Assembly: GCA_019120175.1 (NCBI GenBank)
Contig: DWVP01000014.1
Span: 186,001-250,000 of the forward strand
Length of the DNA: 64,000 bases
From: Candidatus Corynebacterium faecigallinarum
GTDB lineage: Bacteria; Actinomycetota; Actinomycetes; Mycobacteriales; Mycobacteriaceae
Reading direction: 5' to 3'
In this document: in pieces, positions 8,633 to 16,839 of the stretch
Layout: each line of letters opens with the position of its first letter
How positions within the stretch are numbered: position 1 is the stretch's first letter
Program-made: the position numbers and the translations under genes
The notes under the pieces: model-generated
The model's database searches: none
What the model was told of the DNA's origin: nothing
Seen by the model: only the letters and a program-made list of their open reading frames with translations

Positions 8633-9943
8633 ATGAGTCAGACGAATCACCCGGACCAGTCCCAGCACAACGCTGACCTGAACGATTTCGATCCGGAGGT
8701 GGCCGCGGCCATCGCCGGTGAGCTGTCCCGCCAGCGCGACACGCTCGAGATGATCGCCAGTGAGAACTTTGTCCCGCGGGCCGTCCTCCAGGCGCAGGGC
8801 TCCGTGCTGACCAACAAGTACGCCGAGGGTTACCCGGGTCGCCGTTACTACGGCGGTTGCGAAAACGTCGACATCATCGAGGACCTCGCCCGTGACCGTG
8901 CGAAGGCCGTGTTCGGTGCGAAGTACGCCAACGTGCAGCCGCACTCCGGTGCCCAGGCCAACGCCGCGGTGCTGATGGCCCTGGCCAACCCGGGTGACAA
9001 GATCCTGGGGCTGTCTCTGGCCCATGGTGGTCACCTGACCCACGGTATGAAGCTGAACTTCTCCGGCAAGCTGTACGACGTCGCCGCCTACGAGGTCGAC
9101 CCGGAGACCTTCCGGATCGACATGGACAAGGTCCGTGAGCAGGCCATCAAGGAGAAGCCGCAGGTCATCATCGGCGGCTGGTCGGCCTACCCGCGCCACC
9201 AGGATTTCGCTGCCTTCCGCGAGATCGCCGACGAGGTCGGTGCGAAGCTGTGGGTGGACATGGCCCACTTCGCCGGTCTCGTCGCCGCCGACCTGCACCC
9301 GAGCCCGGTGCCCTACGCCGACGTCACCTCCACCACCGTGCACAAGACCCTGGGTGGTCCGCGTTCCGGCATGATCGTGACCAATGACCTGGACCTGCAC
9401 AAGAAGCTGAACTCCGCAGTCTTCCCGGGCCAGCAGGGTGGTCCGCTGATGCACGTGATCGCCGCCAAGGCCGTGGCCATGAAGGTCGCCCAGACCGATG
9501 ACTTCCGTGACCGTCAGGCCCGCACCCTGGAAGGCGCGAAAATCGTCGCCGAGCGACTGACCGGTAAGGACGCCGTGGATGCCGGTGTGCAGGTTCTCAC
9601 CGATGGCACCGACGTGCATCTGGTGCTCGCGGACCTGCGCAACTCCGAGCTCAACGGTCAGGATGCCGAGGATCTGCTGCACGAGGTGGGCATCACCGTC
9701 AACCGCAACGCCGTGCCGTTCGACCCGCGTCCGCCGATGGTCACCTCCGGCCTGCGTATCGGTACCTCCGCCCTGGCCTCCCGTGGCCTGGACGCCGCCG
9801 CCTTCACCGAGGTCGCCGACGTCATCGGTACCGCCCTGGCGCAGGGGAAGTCCGCCGACACCGCTGCACTACGTGCCCGTGTCGACAAGGTCGCCGCGGA
9901 GTTCCCGCTGTACCCGGGTCTGGAAGACTGGAAGCTGGCTTAG
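8633..9943 (+). CDS. glyA: serine hydroxymethyltransferase
   Basis: 436 residues. GlyA converts serine plus tetrahydrofolate to glycine and 5,10-methylene-THF, the main entry to one-carbon metabolism. PLP-binding Lys238 sits in [14 protein letters not shown]; other family blocks include [32 protein letters not shown] and '[14 protein letters not shown]'. GAAAGG lies about 12 bases upstream of the ATG. The protein is full length. An imperfect stem (CCGAGC...GCTCGG) in the following 85 bp may terminate the transcript before pncA. Confidence 0.97.
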   Translation: MSQTNHPDQSQHNADLNDFDPEVAAAIAGELSRQRDTLEMIASENFVPRAVLQAQGSVLTNKYAEGYPGRRYYGGCENVDIIEDLARDRAKAVFGAKYANVQPHSGAQANAAVLMALANPGDKILGLSLAHGGHLTHGMKLNFSGKLYDVAAYEVDPETFRIDMDKVREQAIKEKPQVIIGGWSAYPRHQDFAAFREIADEVGAKLWVDMAHFAGLVAADLHPSPVPYADVTSTTVHKTLGGPRSGMIVTNDLDLHKKLNSAVFPGQQGGPLMHVIAAKAVAMKVAQTDDFRDRQARTLEGAKIVAERLTGKDAVDAGVQVLTDGTDVHLVLADLRNSELNGQDAEDLLHEVGITVNRNAVPFDPRPPMVTSGLRIGTSALASRGLDAAAFTEVADVIGTALAQGKSADTAALRARVDKVAAEFPLYPGLEDWKLA

Positions 9944-10028
9944 CTGAGGACCCGAGCACAGACCTTGTGCCCAGACCCTGGGCTCGGCCGCTGAACCAGG
10001 GGACGGGGTTGGACTAGGCTGGGGTGCC

Positions 10029-10658
10029 ATGAATGACACCCAGCGGGCCCTGATCGTCGTCGACGTCCAGAACGACTTCTGTCCGGGGGGATCCCTGGCC
10101 ACCGACAAGGGTGCCGAGGTCGCTGCCGCCATCACCGCACACCTGCGTTCGCAGGGTGACAGGGATGGCGGTTCCTCGTATGACGTGGTTGTCGGGACGA
10201 AAGACTGGCACATCGACCCGGCGGGGCACTTCGCACCCGAGGGCACCGAGCCGGATTTCCAGGAGACCTGGCCGGTGCACTGCGTGGTCGGCAGCCCGGG
10301 TGCGGAGGTGCACGAAGGATTGGACACCTCCCTGATCGACGCCTGGTTCCTCAAGGGGGAGTACACCGCGGCCTACTCCGGTTTCGAGGGGCACCTGGAG
10401 GGTGCCGACGGCACAGACGGCACTAATGGCACCACTGACGAGCCTGCCCTGTTGGCGGACTGGTTGCGCGCCCGGGGGATCCGTGAGGTGGCGGTGTGCG
10501 GTATCGCCACGGACTTCTGCGTGCGCGCCACAGCGCTGGACGCGGTGGCCGAAGGGTTCGAGGTGGAGTTGCTCAGCGAGTTGTGTTCCCCGGTGTCTGT
10601 CGCCGGGGCGGCGATGGCGGTCGACCAGATGGCGTTTGTCGGTGTCCAGGTGCTCTGA
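10029..10658 (+). CDS. pncA: nicotinamidase (isochorismatase-fold)
   Basis: 209 residues. The enzyme would hydrolyse nicotinamide to nicotinate for NAD salvage, the activity that also activates pyrazinamide in mycobacteria. The catalytic triad of the family is visible: Asp12 (VVDVQNDF), Lys109 (WFLKGEY) and Cys164 (GIATDFC); the metal-site motif DWHIDPAGHF (Asp, His, His) supports nicotinamidase over other isochorismatase-like hydrolases. A linker of about 15 residues rich in Asp, Gly and Thr after residue 125 is unusual. A -10 TAGGCT (10015-10020) eight bases before ATG indicates a leaderless mRNA. Confidence 0.87.
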   Translation: MNDTQRALIVVDVQNDFCPGGSLATDKGAEVAAAITAHLRSQGDRDGGSSYDVVVGTKDWHIDPAGHFAPEGTEPDFQETWPVHCVVGSPGAEVHEGLDTSLIDAWFLKGEYTAAYSGFEGHLEGADGTDGTNGTTDEPALLADWLRARGIREVAVCGIATDFCVRATALDAVAEGFEVELLSELCSPVSVAGAAMAVDQMAFVGVQVL

Positions 10659-10678
10659 GCGCGATAGAATCAGAGGCT

Positions 10679-11464
10679 ATGAGCCTTGTCGACACTCACA
10701 CTGACCAGGGCGTCCGGACCATCACGATCAACCGTCCGGACGCCTACAACTCCCTCAACCGCGATCTGCGCCTGGCGCTGATCGACGCCTTTACCGCTGC
10801 GGCAACCGACTCCGCCGCCGGCGGGGAGGTCCGTGTCGTCGTCGTGGCGGCCTCCGGCAAGGCGTTCTGTTCCGGACAGGACCTCAAGGAACAACTGACG
10901 GATGCCAAGGAGGGCACCGGTTCCGACAAGGTGACCGCCGAGTACAACCCGATGATGGCTGCTCTGCTGTCCATCCCGGTTCCGGTCATCGCCGCCATCC
11001 AGGGCCCGGCCGCCGGGGCCGGCTGGGGGATCACCATGGCGTGCGATTTCCGGGTGATGGCGTCCACCGCCAGTCTCAAGGGAGCTTTCAGCGGTGTCGG
11101 GTTGGCCACGGACAGTGGGCTGTCCCGGTCGTTGACCGACGCGGTGGGCCAGGCGAAAGCCCTGGAACTGCTGCTGTTGGACGAGAAGATCCCGGCGGCC
11201 GACGCGGCCGCCCTCGGTATCGTGACCTCGGTGGTGGAGCCGGACGAACTCGATGGTGCTGTGGCGGCGTTGGCAGCGCGTTTCGCGGGCGGCCCCACGG
11301 CGTCCTACCGGGAGATCAAGGCGCTGGTGCGCGACGCTGAGGCGGTGAACACCCGTGCCGACGAGGAGGGGGACGCACAGTTGCGTCTGTTCCGCACCGC
11401 AGACCATGTGGAGGCGATGGCGGCCTTCCTGGAGAAGCGTGCACCGCAGTTCCGCGGGGAGTAG
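10679..11464 (+). CDS. enoyl-CoA hydratase/isomerase family protein (PaaG-like)
   Basis: 261 residues of the crotonase fold. Oxyanion-hole blocks are present: 'VVVVAASGKAFCSGQDLKE' and 'IPVPVIAAIQGPAAGAGWGITMACDFR'. The substrate is an acyl-CoA; whether it hydrates, isomerises or acts in phenylacetate-type degradation cannot be settled from sequence. The acid pair of classical crotonases is not obvious: the second position reads 'GVGLATDSGLSRSL', closer to PaaG/isomerase types. ATG 10679 is chosen because TAGAAT (10665-10670) lies eight bases upstream; the frame is open further upstream inside pncA but without a plausible start. Confidence 0.8.
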   Translation: MSLVDTHTDQGVRTITINRPDAYNSLNRDLRLALIDAFTAAATDSAAGGEVRVVVVAASGKAFCSGQDLKEQLTDAKEGTGSDKVTAEYNPMMAALLSIPVPVIAAIQGPAAGAGWGITMACDFRVMASTASLKGAFSGVGLATDSGLSRSLTDAVGQAKALELLLLDEKIPAADAAALGIVTSVVEPDELDGAVAALAARFAGGPTASYREIKALVRDAEAVNTRADEEGDAQLRLFRTADHVEAMAAFLEKRAPQFRGE

Positions 11465-11540
11465 GCGCGGAAGTTCCCAGGAGCCGCAGCAGTCCTCAGC
11501 GGAACCCCCAGCGCAGGCCCCAGCGGCCCCGGGAGACGAC

Positions 11541-11612
11541 GAACGACCCGAACCGAGCATGAAACCCGTGAATCCTCGGAATCAACGGGATGATGCTCAG
11601 TTCGGGTCGTTC
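11541..11612. terminator. bidirectional terminator between convergent genes
   Basis: Twenty-base arms at 11541-11560 and 11593-11612 (GAACGACCCGAACCGAGCAT on the left) pair with a single mismatch, and the 32-base loop can form a further small stem. It sits exactly between the convergent enoyl-CoA hydratase and acyl-CoA dehydrogenase genes. No long T-tract. Confidence 0.6.
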
Positions 11613-11628
11613 TGTGACGGTGGGGGAG

Positions 11629-12801
11629 TTACTTCTCGCCCTTGGCCAGCTTGCGGGAGATGATCTCCAGCATGATCTCGTTCGGGCCACCGTAGATCGG
11701 CTGGACGCGGGAGTCCAGGTAGTGGGTGGAGATCGGGTACTCGAGCATGAAGCCGTAGCCACCGTGCAGCTGGACGGCCTGGTTGACGACCTTGATCTGC
11801 AACTCGGTGGTCAGGTACTTGGCCATCGACGCGGTGGTCTCGTCCAGCTCGCCCTTGACCTTGGCCTCGACGGCGGCGTCGACGAAGGACTGCGCGGACT
11901 GGATCTCGGTGGCCATCTTGGCCAGCTCCCAGCGGTAGGCCTGGTGGTCGACCAGACGGTTGCCGAAGGTCTTGCGCTCCTGGGAGTGCTTGTAGACCAG
12001 GTCGAAGGCACGGCGGGAGGTGGCGATGGAACCAACGGCGATGGAGACGCGCTCCTGGGCCAGGTTGGTACGCAGGTAACCGAAGCCGGCACCCTCTTCG
12101 CCCAGCAGGTTCTCGGCGGGGACCTTGACGTCCTCGAAGGACAGCTCAGCGGTGTCCTGGGCCTTCAGTCCGACCTTCTTCAGCGGAGCGGCCTTGGTGT
12201 AGCCTTCCATGCCCTCCTCGACGATGAGCAGGGAGACACCAGCACGGCCCTTGGACGGGTCGGTGATGGCGACGACGATGGTGAAGTCGGCCTGGATGCC
12301 GTTGGAGATGAAGGTCTTGGAGCCGTTGAGGACGTAGTTACCGTCCTCGTCCTTCGGGGCGGTGGAGCGGATGCCGGCCAGGTCGGCACCGGCGCCCGGC
12401 TCGGTCATCGCGATGGCGGCAATCTTGTCACCGGCGCACAGCGGACGCAGGAAGCGCTCCTTCTGCTCGTCGTTGGCGAAGCGCTCGAGGTAGGGGATGA
12501 CCAGGTCGTTGATCACCTGGAGGGAGACGATGACCGAACCACAGTCGGCTTCGGCGAGCTCCTCGGAGAGGATGGCGTTGAAGCGGTAGTCGGGCATGCC
12601 GCCGCCACCGAACTCCTCGGGGGAGGTGATACCGAGCAGGCCGAGCTCACCGGCTGCCTTGAACATGGAGCGGTCGCTGTAGCCCTGCTCGTGCCAGCGG
12701 TCGACGTGGGGACGAACCTCGGTCTCGACGAAGCCCTTGCAGGTGTCCCGGAACATGTCGTGCTCTTCTTCGAAGATGGTGCGGGGGAGGAAGTTCTTCA
12801 T
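11629..12801 (-). CDS. acyl-CoA dehydrogenase (long-chain/isovaleryl type)
   Basis: 390 residues, FAD flavoenzyme of fatty-acid or branched-chain acyl-CoA oxidation. Family blocks: IAAIAMTEPGAGADLAGI (FAD/substrate) and 'QLHGGYGFMLEYPISTHYLDSRV' near the C-terminus. The position that holds the catalytic Glu in medium-chain enzymes (IYEGT) is here IYGGPNE, as in LCAD and isovaleryl-CoA dehydrogenases, whose catalytic Glu lies earlier; 'NLAQERVSIA' offers that residue. So an LCAD/IVD-like active site is likely, substrate unknown. Start ATG follows AGAAGGA. A 16-bp palindrome overlaps its promoter. Confidence 0.85.
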   Translation of the reverse strand: MKNFLPRTIFEEEHDMFRDTCKGFVETEVRPHVDRWHEQGYSDRSMFKAAGELGLLGITSPEEFGGGGMPDYRFNAILSEELAEADCGSVIVSLQVINDLVIPYLERFANDEQKERFLRPLCAGDKIAAIAMTEPGAGADLAGIRSTAPKDEDGNYVLNGSKTFISNGIQADFTIVVAITDPSKGRAGVSLLIVEEGMEGYTKAAPLKKVGLKAQDTAELSFEDVKVPAENLLGEEGAGFGYLRTNLAQERVSIAVGSIATSRRAFDLVYKHSQERKTFGNRLVDHQAYRWELAKMATEIQSAQSFVDAAVEAKVKGELDETTASMAKYLTTELQIKVVNQAVQLHGGYGFMLEYPISTHYLDSRVQPIYGGPNEIMLEIISRKLAKGEK

Positions 12802-12836
12802 GGTGTCCTTCTTGGTATTCGTGGCCTCGGCTGTGA

Positions 12837-12852
12837 TGAGACGATTATCTCA
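12837..12852 (-). promoter_or_regulatory. promoter -10 and overlapping palindromic operator of the acyl-CoA dehydrogenase
   Basis: Palindrome TGAGA-TAATCG-TCTCA (read on the minus strand). The -10 hexamer GATAAT (12844-12849) lies inside it, about 36 bp upstream of the ATG. A dyad over the -10 of a fatty-acid gene suggests a TetR/GntR-type repressor; the regulator is not identified here. Confidence 0.45.
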
Positions 12853-13142
12853 CCCAGGCCCGTCCTGTGGGGTGGATCAGCAGGAAGTGGGGGGCTGTGA
12901 CCCACATCTCTTGCTTGTTACATTTTCATACTAACGGCGGCAGGGTGCGGTAGTCCAACTTTGGCAGGGGGATCTCCGCAGTTTTCTCCTCGTGTCGACA
13001 CAAGCGCCGACGTAGCGGAGGTCCGCGGGGGAGGGGTGCGGGGGTGCTGGAGAACTTGGTGATGTTGTCAAAAATATCTGCAGGTCACAGCGCTAAGTGG
13101 TGCGCTATGAGGCATTAAAGAAACACTGATGTTGCGTAATTG

Positions 13143-13174
13143 TTGACACTGAGGTTTAGGTCTCGCTAACCTCA
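13143..13174 (+). promoter_or_regulatory. promoter with DtxR-like iron box
   Basis: -35 TTGACA (13143-13148), 18-bp spacer, -10 TAACCT (13167-13172). The 19 bp at 13156-13174 match the DtxR/IdeR consensus (TTAGGTTAG-S-CTAACCTAA) at 15 positions and cover the -10 box. It lies in a 760-bp stretch without annotated genes and drives the micro-ORF unit that ends at the terminator 13420-13461. Binding is a prediction only. Confidence 0.4.
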
Positions 13175-13179
13175 TGGAT

Positions 13180-13239
13180 GTGTCGAAGGCTAGTCACCTT
13201 GACGCACTGCAGTTGTGGATCAGTCGCAGCAGCAGGTGA
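13180..13239 (+). CDS. candidate 19-residue leaderless peptide
   Basis: GTG start seven bases after the -10 TAACCT, so the transcript would begin at the start codon. Product MSKASHLDALQLWISRSSR. An in-frame ATG at 13174 lies upstream of the predicted transcription start. Its TGA overlaps the next GTG by four bases (GTGA), suggesting translational coupling. No homologue recognised; it could be a leader peptide or chance. Confidence 0.3.
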   Translation: MSKASHLDALQLWISRSSR

Positions 13240-13361
13240 AACCCAGGGTTCGGCCCGAACCCGTCCACTCCGGCTTCCTCTTCTCGCCGGATCTGGTCGA
13301 TTTCGGGCTGCGGCACCTCCAACGCGCTGCCCTGGACTGCAGTTCATCTGCTGATTTGTGA
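13236..13361 (+). CDS. candidate 41-residue small protein coupled to the peptide before it
   Basis: Starts at a GTG that overlaps the preceding stop and ends at TGA 13359-13361, ahead of a strong terminator. Product begins VKPRVRPEPVHSGFLF and ends LDCSSSADL; no signal peptide or transmembrane helix is evident. GC at third codon positions is about 70%, lower than in neighbouring genes, so coding status is uncertain. Together with the promoter and terminator it forms a self-contained unit of about 290 nt that might instead be a regulatory RNA. Confidence 0.28.
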   Translation: MKPRVRPEPVHSGFLFSPDLVDFGLRHLQRAALDCSSSADL

Positions 13362-13419
13362 CTCAGCGGAAGGATCTCCGTGTCGCCGGATTCGTCACCC
13401 GGTCGGCGCACCTTCCATC

Positions 13420-13461
13420 AGAGGCCACGCTCCCGGTTCGTCACTCGGGAGCGTGGCCTCT
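13420..13461 (+). terminator. strong intrinsic terminator of the micro-ORF unit
   Basis: Perfect 16-bp arms AGAGGCCACGCTCCCG (13420-13435) and complement (13446-13461), 10-base loop, followed by AACTTTTG. No recognised gene lies upstream on this strand within 1.9 kb except the candidate micro-ORFs, which is why it supports a real transcript there. Confidence 0.75.
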
Positions 13462-13489
13462 AACTTTTGTGCCGCTCATGCGGAAGAGC

Positions 13490-13553
13490 AACCGCTCTCG
13501 ATCGAGAATCCGTTGAACCTCTGCGTTCCCAGGATTCTCGATCGAGAGTGGTT
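13490..13553 (-). terminator. hairpin downstream of the DUF5997 gene
   Basis: Arms of 22 bases (13490-13511 and 13532-13553) pair with one mismatch around a 20-base loop. Each arm contains the self-complementary CTCGATCGAG, so the element can form one long stem or two small ones. It starts eight bases past the stop codon of the minus-strand DUF5997 gene and probably ends its transcript. Confidence 0.5.
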
Positions 13554-13560
13554 GTTGTGC

Positions 13561-13890
13561 TCAGGAGTTGCGGTTCTCCGCCAGGGTGGTCCGTGCGGTG
13601 CGCAGCCACTCCGGCTGATCGGCCAGCAGTTCCTTGATTTCGGAGGTGGTCAGTGGCTTGTCCATGTCATTGGCTTTCAGCGCCGTGATGGTGATCCCCA
13701 GCTTGCGAGCGACCTCCGGGCGCGGGTGCGGCCCCTCGCGACGCAGCGTCTGCAGCCATTCCGGCGGGTCGGACTGCAGGGCGACGAAGTCCGTGTGGCT
13801 CAGGGGCGAGTCCTGGAACTCCTGCGGTGTCGCCGGGAGGTAGATGTTCAGCTTCTTCGCCGCGGTCTGGGGCTTCATCATGTCACTCAT
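13561..13890 (-). CDS. DUF5997 family protein
   Basis: 109 residues, cytosolic, no transmembrane segment. It matches the actinobacterial family DUF5997 ('AAKKLNIYLPATPQEFQDSPLSHTDF', two copies of a 'PPEWLQTLRREGPHPRPEVARKLG' / 'QPEWLRTARTTLAENR' pattern). The repeated DPPEWLxTLR-like motif suggests an internal duplication. Function is unknown. It is divergent from a LysR-type substrate-binding-domain gene, a pairing I recall from other actinobacteria. ATG at 13890 is used; ATG at 13881 is an alternative that would remove three residues. Confidence 0.75.
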   Translation of the reverse strand: MSDMMKPQTAAKKLNIYLPATPQEFQDSPLSHTDFVALQSDPPEWLQTLRREGPHPRPEVARKLGITITALKANDMDKPLTTSEIKELLADQPEWLRTARTTLAENRNS

Positions 13891-13935
13891 GTCTCCAAGT
13901 CTAGTCCGACATCCTCGCTCGATAGGATGGCACCC

Positions 13936-14526
13936 ATGAATCATCTCAAGGTCGTTTTCGCGCCCGGTGTCGTGCCGGGAAAGTGGTTGGGTCGTTTCGA
14001 TGAGCGGATCACCGGATGGCAGGCGGCAGCCGCACAGTCGGACGATCCGCTGGCACACGTGCTTGCAGGACGCGCCGACATCGCCCTGTTGCGGCTGCCC
14101 GGCGGTTGGGAGGGGATGGACGACCACCGGATCGACGATGCGGCGATGCAGCGTCAGGGCCTGCACCGGGTGGTGCTCTACGACGAGCAGGCCGGAGTTG
14201 TGGCGCCGAGGGAGCATGCACTGGAAGCCGTCGGCGAGAACGAGATGGTGCGTCCTGCGGATATAGAGGACGAGATGCTGCTCTACCGCGGCGTCGACCC
14301 GGCAGCGGTGCGGGAGAATCTGGAGGTCGTCGCCGCCAACGTCGGCATCGTGGTCGCGCCGCGTCCGCTACTTCGTTCGGTGAACCGCAGAGGGGTCATC
14401 CACCGCAATCTTGACGGTGCGGGAGTCTCGAGCATTGCGCTGGTGTGGCGGATCGACCGGGACGACGAGGTCATCCAGCAGTTCGTCGGCATCTGTCGAG
14501 GTCGGCGGCCATCCAGCAGTCGGTAG
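13936..14526 (+). CDS. stand-alone LysR-type substrate-binding domain protein
   Basis: 196 residues that align in pattern with the effector-binding (periplasmic-binding-like) half of LysR regulators: 'LKVVFAPGVVPGKWLGRFDERI', 'HVLAGRADIALLRLP', 'EQAGVVAPREHALEAV' and 'ANVGIVVAPRPLLRSVNRRGV'. There is no helix-turn-helix domain, so it is not a conventional regulator; it may act as a ligand sensor for a partner, perhaps the divergent DUF5997 protein. A TAGGAT -10 (13923-13928) lies seven bases upstream of ATG 13936, so the N-terminus is probably genuine rather than truncated. Confidence 0.72.
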   Translation: MNHLKVVFAPGVVPGKWLGRFDERITGWQAAAAQSDDPLAHVLAGRADIALLRLPGGWEGMDDHRIDDAAMQRQGLHRVVLYDEQAGVVAPREHALEAVGENEMVRPADIEDEMLLYRGVDPAAVRENLEVVAANVGIVVAPRPLLRSVNRRGVIHRNLDGAGVSSIALVWRIDRDDEVIQQFVGICRGRRPSSSR

Positions 14527-14662
14527 ATAGCAAAATCCTATCTGTGGTGCGTCGCGCAGTTCTGATTTACTGTGACGGTAATCACTAACAAACCCGCGGT
14601 TGTCTGCTACACATGTAGTTGCACGATAACCACTTGTCTCCAACAAGAAAGGTCTCATTCAG

Positions 14663-15304
14663 ATGAGGATTTCGATGCTCAAACGTTCCGCCGCTGCCGT
14701 CGCTGCCGGTGGACTCCTGCTCGGCGCAGCAGCCTGCAGCGATGATGACGACAGCGACACCACCAGCACCACCGATGCAACGGCTGGGGCGGTCGACGAC
14801 CTGGACGGTGCCGACGGTGGCGCCGATGCCACCGATGGTGCCGAGGGTGGCGCCGATGCCACCGATGCCACCGATGCCACCGATGGAGCCGAGGGTGGCG
14901 CCGATGCCACCGATGGTGCCGAGGGTGATGACGCCGAGGGTGCAGGCAATGGCGCCGACGGTGAGCTCTCCGAGGGACTGGCCGCCGCTTATGAAGAGAT
15001 GGGCGGCGAGACCGGTGAGTTGGGCGCCCTCCAGAACGTTGAATCCGGGGATGCCGGCACGCTCGCCACCTTCGACAACGGCTGGCTGACTGAGTCCGCC
15101 GACGGCACCGTCACCCCGCTGATCGGCGAGATCGGGAACACCTGGGTCACCGACGGTGGCCTGGAGAATGAGCTCGGCCTGCCGACCGCCCCGGAGACCG
15201 GGGACGCGGCCACCGGCTGGCAGCAGACCTTCGAGAACGGCACCCTGTCCTGGGTCAACGACGGCGCGGGCAACTGGTCGGCCGACATCCAGCCAGGGCA
15301 GTAA
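14663..15304 (+). CDS. LGFP-repeat lipoprotein with Asp/Ala/Gly-rich linker
   Basis: 213 residues. A signal peptide with lipobox LLLGAAAC (Cys about residue 25) predicts export and lipidation. A low-complexity linker of about 70 residues built of GADATDGAEG-type units follows. The C-terminal domain carries LGFP-like repeats: 'ITPLIGEIGNTWVTDGG-LENELGLPTAPE' and 'GWQQTFENGTLSW'. LGFP repeats occur in Corynebacteriales cell-wall proteins (for example the C-terminal part of mycolyltransferase Cmt/Cop1) and are thought to contact the envelope. AGAAAGG lies about ten bases upstream of ATG. Role inferred: envelope-associated structural lipoprotein. Confidence 0.82.
   Translation: MRISMLKRSAAAVAAGGLLLGAAACSDDDDSDTTSTTDATAGAVDDLDGADGGADATDGAEGGADATDATDATDGAEGGADATDGAEGDDAEGAGNGADGELSEGLAAAYEEMGGETGELGALQNVESGDAGTLATFDNGWLTESADGTVTPLIGEIGNTWVTDGGLENELGLPTAPETGDAATGWQQTFENGTLSWVNDGAGNWSADIQPGQ
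14809..14935 (+). repeat. tandem codon-level repeats in the lipoprotein linker
   Basis: Repeats of units such as 'ggcgccgatgccaccgatg' and 'gccaccgat' (the latter in tandem at about 14857-14884). They encode the GADATD/GAEG linker and keep the frame in multiples of three, so copy number can change linker length by slippage. Confidence 0.75.
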
Positions 15305-15398
15305 CCCCGTACAGAGGTCGGGAAGTCGTGCCATGAGTTCATCCAGATTTCATCTGACAACCATGTGATTTCTATCCCCGCCTCTTACCGTCGGGGCC

Positions 15399-16802
15399 AT
15401 GACCAACACCACCACAACCAACACAACCACCACCACACCTCATTACGGCGCGGACCAGACGGGCCACACCGGCATTCCCGGTGTGGTCCGTACCTATGTC
15501 GTCGACACCTCCGTCCTCCTGTCCGACCCCTGGGCGCTGCTGAAGTTCGCCGAACACCAGGTCGTCCTGCCCATCATCGTGATCAACGAGCTGGAGGCGA
15601 AACGCCAGCACCCCGAGCTCGGCTGGTTCGCCCGCCAGGCGCTCGGCCTGCTGGAGGACTTCCGCCGGACCACCGGGCGACTCGACGAGGAGATCGAGGT
15701 CACGCCGGAGGGCGGGACGCTCCGGGTGGAGCTCAACCACATCGACGCGTCCGTCCTGCCCGCCGGGCTGCGCGACCGTGACATCAGGGCCACCGACGGC
15801 ACCGACAATGACCGCCGGATCCTCGCCACCGCCATCAACCTGCGCTCTGAAGGCCACCACGTCACCCTGGTCACCAAGGACGTGCCGTTGCGGGTCAAGG
15901 CCGGCTCCGTCGGCCTCGACGCCGACGAGTACCGGGCGCAGGACGTGGTGCTCACCGGCTACGAGGGCATGGTCACCGCCGAGGTTCCCACCCAGGTGAT
16001 CGACGACCTTTTCGCCGAGGGGGCGGTCGACGGTGCCGGGGTCGTGGATGACGTCATGGACCTGCCGGTGCACTGCGGGGTGCAGCTCAGCGCCGGTAGT
16101 CAGTCCGCCCTGGCCCGGGTCGCACCGCACGGGGTACTCCGGCAGGTGCCTCAGGAGCGGGAGGCTTTCGGGTTGCGTGGACGTAGTGCCCGGCAGCGGG
16201 TCGTTCTGGACCTGTTGCTCGACGAGGACATCGGCATCGTCTCCCTCGGGGGATCCGCCGGCACCGGAAAATCGGCGCTGGCGTTGTGTGCTGGTCTCGA
16301 GGCGGTGCTGGAACGTGGCAGTCACCGTCGCATCGTGGTCTTCCGCCCGCTCTACGCTGTCGGTGGCCAGGACCTCGGCTACCTTCCCGGCGACGAGAAT
16401 GAGAAGATGAACCCGTGGACCCAGGCGGTCTACGACACCCTCGACGGCCTGGTCAGCGAGAACGTCCTCGATGAGATCGACGACCGCGGGCTGCTGGAGG
16501 TGCTGCCGTTGACCCATATCCGGGGCCGTAGCCTCCACGACAGCTTCGTGATCGTCGACGAGGCGCAGTCGCTGGAACGTAACGTCCTGCTGACCGTCCT
16601 GTCCCGGATCGGGCGCAACTCGCGGGTGGTGCTGACCCACGACGTCGCACAGCGGGACAACCTCCGGGTCGGACGCCACGACGGCATCCAGGCGGTCATC
16701 GAGAAACTCAAGGGCAATCCACTGTTCGCCCATGTCACGTTGACGCGGTCGGAGCGTTCCGCCATCGCTGAACTGGTCACCGACCTGCTCGAAAACGGTT
16801 GA
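15399..16802 (+). CDS. phoH2: PIN-PhoH fusion protein (PhoH2-type RNA helicase/RNase)
   Basis: 467 residues. After a Thr/Asn-rich N-terminus, a PIN nuclease domain spans about residues 30-165 (acidic site residues in [15 protein letters not shown] and '[11 protein letters not shown]'). The PhoH ATPase domain follows: Walker [10 protein letters not shown] with Lys291 and Walker B FVIVDEAQ with Asp387, ending with '[14 protein letters not shown]'. Mycobacterial PhoH2 with this architecture unwinds and cleaves RNA. A TACCGT -10 (15386-15391) seven bases before ATG indicates leaderless expression. It occupies the same relative place as Rv1095. Confidence 0.9.
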   Translation: MTNTTTTNTTTTTPHYGADQTGHTGIPGVVRTYVVDTSVLLSDPWALLKFAEHQVVLPIIVINELEAKRQHPELGWFARQALGLLEDFRRTTGRLDEEIEVTPEGGTLRVELNHIDASVLPAGLRDRDIRATDGTDNDRRILATAINLRSEGHHVTLVTKDVPLRVKAGSVGLDADEYRAQDVVLTGYEGMVTAEVPTQVIDDLFAEGAVDGAGVVDDVMDLPVHCGVQLSAGSQSALARVAPHGVLRQVPQEREAFGLRGRSARQRVVLDLLLDEDIGIVSLGGSAGTGKSALALCAGLEAVLERGSHRRIVVFRPLYAVGGQDLGYLPGDENEKMNPWTQAVYDTLDGLVSENVLDEIDDRGLLEVLPLTHIRGRSLHDSFVIVDEAQSLERNVLLTVLSRIGRNSRVVLTHDVAQRDNLRVGRHDGIQAVIEKLKGNPLFAHVTLTRSERSAIAELVTDLLENG

Positions 16803-16839
16803 GGACGCACACCGTGCCTTCGCGGTCTACAATCTCCTC

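Noticed and set aside
13156..13411. 63-codon minus-strand ORFs in the spacer before DUF5997
   Set aside because: No ribosome site or promoter on that strand and Arg/Ser/Pro-rich composition; the plus-strand signals explain the region better.
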